Shown here piece after piece: positions 5,206 through 9,888 of a DNA stretch of 9,888 nt; positions within the stretch are counted from its first letter, which is position 1; the number at the start of each line of letters is the position of its first letter. The stretch is taken from assembly GCA_005792225.1 (NCBI GenBank), contig SXSP01000474.1, positions 1 through 9,888 of the forward strand. The letters run 5' to 3'. The stretch comes from Bdellovibrionales bacterium (GTDB taxonomy: Bacteria > Bdellovibrionota > Bdellovibrionia > Bdellovibrionales > JAMPXM01). The notes below the pieces were generated by a model. The model saw only the letters and a program-made list of their open reading frames with translations, did not search any database and had not been told where the DNA came from. A program made the translations under genes and the position numbers.

Positions 5206-8192
5206 TGGGCTCCCGTTTGTACCGTCGCCTTTTCCTCGAGTGAATTGATCCGTCCCTCGAGATAAACGACCATCGGCGCGTGATTCATTTGCTTTTCGAG
5301 AACCAAGAGGTCTTCAAGACCGCTGCGACTCAACGGATTCTCTCGCACGGCCTGCCGGGCCTTCTCAAGCGCTGCCTGTTGCGGGAGTTCACGTTTCGCT
5401 TCGGGTTTTTCCGCGAGGGCCGAGAGAATCGTTTTTTGATTCTCGGGTGCAACCGCGGATAAGGCCTTGATCTCTTGGATCAAGAATTGTTTTCGCGCCC
5501 CGGTCTCTTCCGTAAAGCCATTCTCGATGGCCGCGATCGTCGCCGAATTCTGCCAAAATTCGGTGACCTTCTTTGATACGTCGCTTGCGCGAACTTGATG
5601 GGGCGCAGCTTGTTGCGAGAGAAGCGTTAAATATTGTTGCTCGTCTTCGGCCGAGAGCCCTTGAGGCACCGGGAGCGAGAGTACTTCTTGATAGAAGCGT
5701 TCGTTTTGCTTAGCCAATAAATCAAGGGCGACGATTTGCGAAGACAAATCCGCCGCTTCAACAGCCCGCGAGGCGAGCTTCTCGATGTCCTCTAGCATCG
5801 CGACCCGAGCCTTCAGCGTGCTTGAAAGCTTCTTCTGATTTGAAGAGTCGATCTGGTGACCTTCGATGCGCGCACGGAGCTTCGCGGATTCATCCAGAAT
5901 GACCGCCCGTTGAAGAACTCGTCCTGCGTTCGTCGAAACCAAATTCTTTTGCGCGAGAACCTTCTTTGCAAGATCCAACTGCCCCTTTCGAGCCACGACC
6001 TCCATGTACAAGGTTGCGAGCAGTTCGGGCCGTTTCTCGAGTGACTTTCGCTGCCGTTCGATTTCGGAAACGGAATCTTTCGCTTCCCTCACGAGCTGGG
6101 CCGCAACGGCCGCCTTTTTATCGTCATCGCGCGAATCCTTGAGAAACTCGGAATAGAAGGGTTTCGCATCCTTCGCCGCAAGTTCGGCGTACATGGCGAG
6201 CTTGAGCCATTTCGTTTCGCCCTTAAATTCAGGAGTAGAGATTTTTTGGGTTGCCGCGAGCGCCGTCGTGAAATCGAGTTGTAGCTCAGCCAACCATGCT
6301 TTCCGCGCCAGCGCATACTGCTGATCGGCAGAATGGACGGGAGTGATTTTCAAAAGCTGGTCCGCCGCCTCACGAGCTTCCGCGAACTTCTGCATTTTCT
6401 CAGCCAAGATTAGCTTGTTTTTAAAGTACGTGATCCGCTCTTCCTCGCCGGCACTTGCGAGATCAAAGCGAGAGAGCGTCGCCCACGCGGCCGTCAGCGC
6501 GGCCGCATTTCCCGCACTCGCCTCATGCGCTGACTGGGTTAAAACTGACTTACGCGAGATTCCGCTAAACTCTTGAGCGGCTTTCGGAAAGACCCGCGCG
6601 TAATCCGCCGACCATGCTTCTAGTCTTTGATCGTCTTTAAGGAGAACCAAGGCATCGAGCGAAAGATCGGCCGCCTGTTTTCGAATTGTTTCTCCCCCGA
6701 CGTCGGCGGTCATCGCGATCGACCTTAAGGCCTGAGCCGCCGCCTCGTTTTCCCCGCTGTCGTAGAGGAGATGCGCTTTTTGATAGCGAACTTCGAGCGT
6801 CTTGGTTTTCACCTTGCTTCGAGAGATATAGGAGTCGTAAGCCTTATGTAACAGAGCTTTGTCTTTCGAAAGTTCGGCCGTCTCGATCGCGCCGAGAAGA
6901 GCCGCTTCGAGATTTTCGGAGTTCTCCTTCGCCGCGAGATTTGCTCCTTCATCATAGAGCGCGGCCGCGAGCTGATAGTTTTTCAGTTCCATCGCCACTT
7001 GCGCAGCCCAGATGGTCATTTCGGGTTCTTTCGGGAAGACCTTCAGGTAACTTGAGTAGGCAGTCAAAAGCTCTAGGGAAGGTTGCTTCTTTTCAACCTT
7101 GTTCCAGTCGACGATGAAATTGCGTAGGCGTGAATGAAGTTCTTTGCAGTGATCGCCTTGGCAGGCGCCCATCACTTCCGGCCACAAACTCAGCGCCGAT
7201 TCGAAGTCTTTCACGGCATCTTGGGTCAGTCGCTGGTTCATTTCAAGCGCCGCCAAATGAACATGGCCTTCGAGGCGAGCGCGGGGCTGACTTTGCCGCG
7301 CGTTCGCGAATTTCCACAGCGCAATGGACGCGCTCGTTTGTCCCACACGCTCGGCTTCGCTCGCGAGGTAAGTCACGTTCGCGATCTTCGCATTCTGGGG
7401 ACTGAGTCCGAAGACGAGCTCCCCATCTTCAAGTGTCAGCTTTCTCTTCGTCAGGAAGGTCGCGAGATCTCGCGAGACCTCCTCGTGAAATTGTGGATCG
7501 ACCGAAACGACATCCGCGGATGCCGAGCGGCTCAGGAGTGCCGGAGTCTTAAGAATTTGGACTGCACGCTCGACAGCCGCTTGAACTCTTCCGTCGTTGA
7601 AGTCACACCACGCGATTCGGTACGCCGCGAGTCCCCGGCTTCCCGCCTGCGGCAAAGTAAGAACCTTTTCGAAGTGCGAGCGCGCATGCAAATAAGAGCG
7701 GCGCTTAAAGAACACTTCCGCGAGGGACAAGTGCGCATCGGCGAGCGCGTCCGTCGCTTTTTCATCTCGAATGATTTTCTCGTAAATTCCTATGGCATCA
7801 CTCTCGCGACCCGTGAGTTCATAAAGGTGACCCACTTGCGTCAGAATCTTCGCCCTCGAGGCTTCCGGAGAATTTGCGAGAGCCTCATTGTAGTATCTGA
7901 GCGCCTGCGTACGATCCTGGAGCCCCGCCACGCACTTCGTGCATCCTTCGGAGAGCTCCTCCATCGACATGATCCTTGCGCGTTCCGCATGGAGATCCGC
8001 GAGGCGAAGTGTAATGGCCGTCTTCGAGGAATCCTGAGGTGCGAGATTCAAATAAACCTGAGTGAGTTTTTTGATAAGAATCTCGCGCGTCTTCTTCTCG
8101 ACCGACGTCTCCGCGTTCGATTGCGCGAGCGCCGTGCCGGGAAGAATCACGAGTAAGAGGGCGACCGAAAGACCGATAAGAAGCTTACGCAT
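5202..8192 (-). CDS. Large periplasmic TPR protein, GltD/AgmU-like
   Basis: A 996-residue protein with a clear signal peptide (MRKLLIGLSV start, cleavage after ALA at residue 23) and no further membrane segment. The N-terminal half carries TPR helix pairs: about 97-108 (ALRYYNEALANSP), 115-146 (ILTQVGHLYELTGRESDAIGIYEKII), 151-182 (AHLSLAEVFFKRRSYLHARSHFEKVL) and 187-215 (AAYRIAWCDFNDGRVQAAVE). More degenerate repeats continue, for example around ASIALWKFANAR and WAAQVAMELKNYQLAAALYDEGA. The C-terminal third is helical and rich in Lys/Glu/Ala. Cys84 and Cys87 form a CTKC motif ahead of the first repeat. Size and location fit AgmU/GltD of Myxococcus, a long periplasmic TPR protein, better than the much shorter AglT/GltE. 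ATG 8192 has GAGG upstream and begins 6 bases after the second TolR-like gene. Role: scaffold between motor and envelope, inferred. Confidence 0.85.
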   Translation of the reverse strand: MRKLLIGLSVALLLVILPGTALAQSNAETSVEKKTREILIKKLTQVYLNLAPQDSSKTAITLRLADLHAERARIMSMEELSEGCTKCVAGLQDRTQALRYYNEALANSPEASRAKILTQVGHLYELTGRESDAIGIYEKIIRDEKATDALADAHLSLAEVFFKRRSYLHARSHFEKVLTLPQAGSRGLAAYRIAWCDFNDGRVQAAVERAVQILKTPALLSRSASADVVSVDPQFHEEVSRDLATFLTKRKLTLEDGELVFGLSPQNAKIANVTYLASEAERVGQTSASIALWKFANARQSQPRARLEGHVHLAALEMNQRLTQDAVKDFESALSLWPEVMGACQGDHCKELHSRLRNFIVDWNKVEKKQPSLELLTAYSSYLKVFPKEPEMTIWAAQVAMELKNYQLAAALYDEGANLAAKENSENLEAALLGAIETAELSKDKALLHKAYDSYISRSKVKTKTLEVRYQKAHLLYDSGENEAAAQALRSIAMTADVGGETIRKQAADLSLDALVLLKDDQRLEAWSADYARVFPKAAQEFSGISRKSVLTQSAHEASAGNAAALTAAWATLSRFDLASAGEEERITYFKNKLILAEKMQKFAEAREAADQLLKITPVHSADQQYALARKAWLAELQLDFTTALAATQKISTPEFKGETKWLKLAMYAELAAKDAKPFYSEFLKDSRDDDKKAAVAAQLVREAKDSVSEIERQRKSLEKRPELLATLYMEVVARKGQLDLAKKVLAQKNLVSTNAGRVLQRAVILDESAKLRARIEGHQIDSSNQKKLSSTLKARVAMLEDIEKLASRAVEAADLSSQIVALDLLAKQNERFYQEVLSLPVPQGLSAEDEQQYLTLLSQQAAPHQVRASDVSKKVTEFWQNSATIAAIENGFTEETGARKQFLIQEIKALSAVAPENQKTILSALAEKPEAKRELPQQAALEKARQAVRENPLSRSGLEDLLVLEKQMNHAPMVVYLEGRINSLEEKATVQTGAQ

Positions 8193-8198
8193 GCATCC

Positions 8199-8696
8199 TC
8201 ACTTCATGATGACGGCGAACTTAATGTCGCTGAAGCCCGCTTGGCTCGAGGCAAGAACGATTCCGTTTAGAGTTTCGTACTTCAAACGGCGGTCCCCCTG
8301 AACAGTGATCACGCCAGGGAATTCTTCATTCGGGTGAGTCTCCCCGTACTTTTTGCGAACTTCGAGGAGAGCCGCCGTCAAATCTTCGGCTTTCACCTCT
8401 TTATCTTCGAGGAAGATCTTTCCTTCCTCCACCTTCACGACGGGATTGCGATCGAGAAGATCACCTTGCGCCGCCTTCGGAAGCTCCATGCCTTTTCCCA
8501 TGAAGATGATTTCGCCCGTCGAGGAGAAACTCATGAGCAGGAAGATCACGAGAATCGAGAACGCATCAATCAAAGCCGTGAGAAGAAGCTCGGCATTGAC
8601 CACGCGCTTGTGACTCTCGCTCTGGGGTGCCAGGACCGAACTCTCACCGATCACGCTACCGAACGCCGATGTTCTCAGGATGCCAGAGTTGACCAC
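8199..8696 (-). CDS. TolR/ExbD-type proton-channel subunit 2 (AglS/AglQ-like)
   Basis: A 165-residue protein with one N-terminal membrane helix (about 37-57: LLLTALIDAFSILVIFLLMSF). Asp44 in the helix is the family's proton-carrying residue. The periplasmic part (60-165) has the ExbD pattern VVKVEEGKIFLEDKEV, then a helix, then PGVITVQGDRRLKYETLNGIVLASSQAGFSDIKFAVI, matching the fold that dimerises in TolR/ExbD. The cytoplasmic N-terminus is long (about 33 residues), whereas the first TolR-like subunit has about 15 residues before its helix. The start is GTG 8696 with GAGGAG 6 bases upstream; no ATG would keep this N-terminus, and a shorter form is possible. It lies 12 bases after the first TolR-like gene. 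Two unlike TolR-type subunits with one TolQ-type subunit is the AglRQS arrangement of the Myxococcus gliding motor. Confidence 0.9.
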   Translation of the reverse strand: MVNSGILRTSAFGSVIGESSVLAPQSESHKRVVNAELLLTALIDAFSILVIFLLMSFSSTGEIIFMGKGMELPKAAQGDLLDRNPVVKVEEGKIFLEDKEVKAEDLTAALLEVRKKYGETHPNEEFPGVITVQGDRRLKYETLNGIVLASSQAGFSDIKFAVIMK

Positions 8697-8702
8697 GAGA
8701 AA

Positions 8703-8708
8703 CTCCTC
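8703..8708 (-). promoter_or_regulatory. Ribosome binding site supporting a GTG start
   Basis: GAGGAG on the minus strand sits 6 bases before GTG at 8696, directly upstream of which is the TAA of the preceding TolR-like gene (8711-8709). This supports the long, GTG-started form of the second TolR-like protein. Confidence 0.6.
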
Positions 8709-9164
8709 TTAGAGGGGTGAGACGCCTAAATCAATGAGTCCCGATTTTTTGAATTGATCCATCAGCTCGATGATATCTTCGTAGACGCTCACGGCCTGCG
8801 GCTGAATCAACGCCGTCGTAAGCGCCGGCTCTGATTGCTTGATTCGCCCGACGACCTCAGCGAGCCCTTCGAAATTCGGCAGCCCCTCTTTTCCGGGAAT
8901 CACGAGCTTCGTGAGCTCTCGTGGAACTTGAGCATCGCGTACGTCGAGAGAAATTTCGCCTTCGCCGGCCATTTGGACCCAGAGCGTGGGCTTCTTCGTG
9001 GCGTCTTCCGACGCCTGTCCGCCCACGGCCTGCTTCACATTGAGGGCGCCAACGTTGATCCAAACCGCCGTGAGCAGAAGAAAGCAAATGCACGTCGACA
9101 ACAAGTCGATGAACGGAATCAAGTTCACTTCGAAGTCGAGATGCTTTTTGTGCTTGCGACTCAT
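8709..9164 (-). CDS. TolR/ExbD-type proton-channel subunit 1 (AglQ/AglS-like)
   Basis: A 151-residue protein: short basic cytoplasmic start (MSRKHKKHLDFEVN), then one membrane helix (about 15-36: LIPFIDLLSTCICFLLLTAVWI). Asp20 sits in the FIDLLST motif where ExbD/TolR proteins place the essential proton-binding Asp, and the N-LIPFID context is the canonical form. The periplasmic domain (about 45-151) runs through LWVQMAGEGEISLDVRD, an insert rich in Pro/Lys, LAEVVGRIKQSEP, and VSVYEDIIELMDQFKKSGLIDLGVS, which is the usual ExbD ending. Two cysteines (25, 27) in the helix are unusual. ATG 9164 has GAGG upstream and starts 7 bases after the TolQ-like gene. With its partners it should couple proton flow to movement of the periplasmic parts. 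Confidence 0.9.
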   Translation of the reverse strand: MSRKHKKHLDFEVNLIPFIDLLSTCICFLLLTAVWINVGALNVKQAVGGQASEDATKKPTLWVQMAGEGEISLDVRDAQVPRELTKLVIPGKEGLPNFEGLAEVVGRIKQSEPALTTALIQPQAVSVYEDIIELMDQFKKSGLIDLGVSPL

Positions 9165-9171
9165 TTGGGCC

Positions 9172-9714
9172 TCAGGCGTTCAATTCGCGAACGTTTTCAG
9201 TCGCGCGTGTCGTCTGGCCCGGCGTCGGACGAAGGGCAACCGGATCAAACGAGAAGCTCAGCCAGTTAAACGCCTTGAGCGCCGCTTGATTGAGATCTTC
9301 AGCGAGGATGTTGGCCCGGTTCTGAAGAACCGCGTAAGCGATCAATGCCGGGATCGCCGCGATGAGCCCGTACGCGGTCGCATTCATCGCCTCGGAAATC
9401 CCTTGAGCGAGAAGCGCTGCTTTTTCAGCCGGATTCGCGTAGGCGACGGCAGCGAATGACTTGATCATTCCCGTGATCGTACCTAGAAGACCCGTAAGCG
9501 TCGCGACGTTTCCGAGCATCGACAAGAAACCCACGCGACGATCCAGTAATGAATTCTCGTGAAGGAGAACTTCGTCCATTTTGCCCTGAATCTCTTCTTT
9601 TCCACCAAAGTTCGCGGCCGCCTGAGCTCCCGCGAGAACCGCGCGGGCAACAGGTTCCACCGGGGCCGCGCCCTGCGCTTTCGTTATCACGCGGTCGAGT
9701 TCTCCACGGCGCAC
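9172..9714 (-). CDS. TolQ/ExbB/MotA-type proton-channel subunit (AglR-like), 5' end disrupted
   Basis: From GTG 9714 this gives 180 residues. Helix 2 (about 62-90: VGFLSMLGNVATLTGLLGTITGMI) and helix 3 (about 109-131: AMNATAYGLIAAIPALIAYAVL) carry the family signature, including Thr79 in GLLGT and Thr113 in NATAYGL, and the GISEAMNATAYGL motif. The cytoplasmic loop (1-60) is normal. Relatives are usually longer and have a first helix upstream; here it is absent. In-frame translation continues upstream as RKTNQIKFVATFEDP (9715-9759), which looks like the normal cytoplasmic segment. Beyond about 9760 the match is lost, and a stop occurs at 9868-9870. GTG 9714 has a GAGG site, so it may be used, but is probably internal. 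Without helix 1 the channel may not assemble. Truncation, frameshift or assembly error are all possible. Confidence 0.8.
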   Translation of the reverse strand: MRRGELDRVITKAQGAAPVEPVARAVLAGAQAAANFGGKEEIQGKMDEVLLHENSLLDRRVGFLSMLGNVATLTGLLGTITGMIKSFAAVAYANPAEKAALLAQGISEAMNATAYGLIAAIPALIAYAVLQNRANILAEDLNQAALKAFNWLSFSFDPVALRPTPGQTTRATENVRELNA

Positions 9715-9751
9715 GGGATCCTCAAACGTCGCAACAAATTTGATTTGGTTG

Positions 9752-9869
9752 GTTTTCCTGCCCGCAAGGAAAGGGCTGCCCTCGATTCCGCTCAGGGCCT
9801 TGAGACATCGGCTGAACAGGCGACATCCTGCCGCAGGGAAAACTTCCGGGCGAGGATTCCCGCAGAATC
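9752..9869. repeat. Cluster of related hairpins with a CCGCA core
   Basis: Three short palindromes share a CCGCA core. At 9754-9772, TTTCCT and AGGAAA pair around a 7-base loop GCCCGCA. At 9827-9837, CCTGC and GCAGG pair around a single C. At 9855-9869, GATTC and GAATC pair perfectly around CCGCA. In addition, 9752-9768 and 9827-9843 are imperfect inverted repeats of each other (both with GTTTTCC and TGC blocks), and their midpoint (between 9797 and 9798) coincides with a 14-base near-palindrome at 9791-9804 (CTCAGGGCCTTGAG). So the block 9752-9843 has overall two-fold symmetry. This is unlike the coding DNA to its left. It could be a small mobile palindromic element (REP or MITE type), a set of structured RNA hairpins, or a repeat at an assembly edge. 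Confidence 0.5.
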
Positions 9870-9888
9870 AGCGAGACCGCAGATGGCC
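9760..9888. other. Non-coding or unassigned window edge
   Basis: Three minus-strand frames were read by eye. None gives a hydrophobic helix or a recognisable protein. The frame continuous with the TolQ-like gene has a stop at 9868-9870 and no ATG, GTG or TTG below it before 9714. Another frame gives a repeated FPCG pair, which only reflects the hairpin repeats. No convincing -35/-10 promoter was seen, so the operon's promoter is not identified here. Confidence 0.45.

Larger units (their letters stand above)
144..9714 (-). other. Agl-Glt-like motor and envelope operon
   Basis: Nine consecutive minus-strand genes are separated by 7, 12, 6, -4, 15, 22, -4, 10 and 8 bases (the last to the partial lipoprotein at 135). 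No terminator-like hairpin lies in any gap. The order is TolQ-like, TolR-like, TolR-like, long TPR, small secreted, AgmX/PglI-like, lipoprotein, barrel, TPR, then lipoprotein. These are the inner-membrane motor, periplasmic link and outer-membrane module expected of an Agl-Glt or Nfs-type machine. Single transcription is inferred from spacing only. Confidence 0.75.

Noticed and set aside
7134..8156. A 340-codon open frame on the plus strand opposite the large TPR gene
   Set aside because: It is Arg-rich with no recognisable domain or signal, and it is fully covered by a minus-strand gene with a signal peptide and TPR units. Long antisense frames are common opposite GC-rich genes.
8199..9714. 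Tol-Pal system (TolQ-TolR-TolA)
   Set aside because: There is no TolB or Pal, there are two TolR-like genes, and the TonB-like protein has an AgmX/PglI domain and is separated by a large TPR gene.
3790..9714. TonB-ExbB-ExbD nutrient uptake locus
   Set aside because: No TonB-dependent receptor or substrate-binding protein is present, and the barrel at 1798-2505 is too small and lacks a plug domain.
9172..9714. Flagellar MotA/MotB stator
   Set aside because: The helix motifs are of TolQ/ExbB type, and neither TolR-like partner has the OmpA-type peptidoglycan-binding domain of MotB.
9760..9888. Coding extension of the TolQ-like gene to the window edge
   Set aside because: The frame has a stop at 9868-9870, no hydrophobic helix, and no start codon between that stop and 9714.
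9752..9888. CRISPR array or integron attC site
   Set aside because: The hairpins differ in stem sequence and spacing, there are no equal repeats with unique spacers, and no integrase or Cas gene is visible.

Overview
All confidently supported genes lie on the minus strand, and the set reads right to left as one operon. Gaps are 6 to 22 bases and two junctions are 4-base ATGA overlaps. The composition (mid-50s % GC by eye) and protein families (AgmX/PglI-type TonB-like protein, myxobacteria/Bdellovibrio-type outer-membrane barrel, one TolQ-like plus two TolR-like subunits, long periplasmic TPR proteins) point to a predatory-bacterium lineage, most likely Bdellovibrionota and less likely Myxococcota. 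This is family-level inference from reading the translations.

Layout in the direction of transcription: a TolQ/ExbB/MotA-type proton-channel subunit (about 9714-9172) whose first membrane helix is missing; two different TolR/ExbD-type subunits (9164-8709, 8696-8199); a 996-residue periplasmic TPR protein (8192-5202); a small secreted protein of unknown function (5205-4942); a TonB/AgmX-like envelope-spanning protein (4926-3790); a lipoprotein with Ig/cadherin-like folds (3767-2502); an outer-membrane beta-barrel protein (2505-1798); a second secreted TPR-type protein (1787-144); and the start of another lipoprotein (135 to the window edge at 1).

Together these match the parts list of the Myxococcus Agl-Glt gliding machine and its Nfs spore-coat relative. 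One TolQ-like and two TolR-like subunits make an AglRQS-type motor in the inner membrane. TPR proteins and an AgmX/PglI-type TonB-like protein cross the periplasm. A lipoprotein, a barrel and a TPR protein form a GltK/GltB/GltC-like outer-membrane module. In Myxococcus the motor and the Glt parts are in separate loci; here they share one transcription unit. Whether it drives gliding, predation or surface-polymer movement cannot be read from the sequence.

The right edge (about 9752-9888) is different. It has no convincing coding content, carries several related hairpins with a CCGCA core, and replaces the expected N-terminus of the proton-channel gene. This could be a small palindromic element, a repeat at a contig end, or an assembly artefact. 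No RNA gene, CRISPR array, insertion sequence with a transposase, or clear promoter or terminator was found. There is no gene-free stretch over 300 bases.
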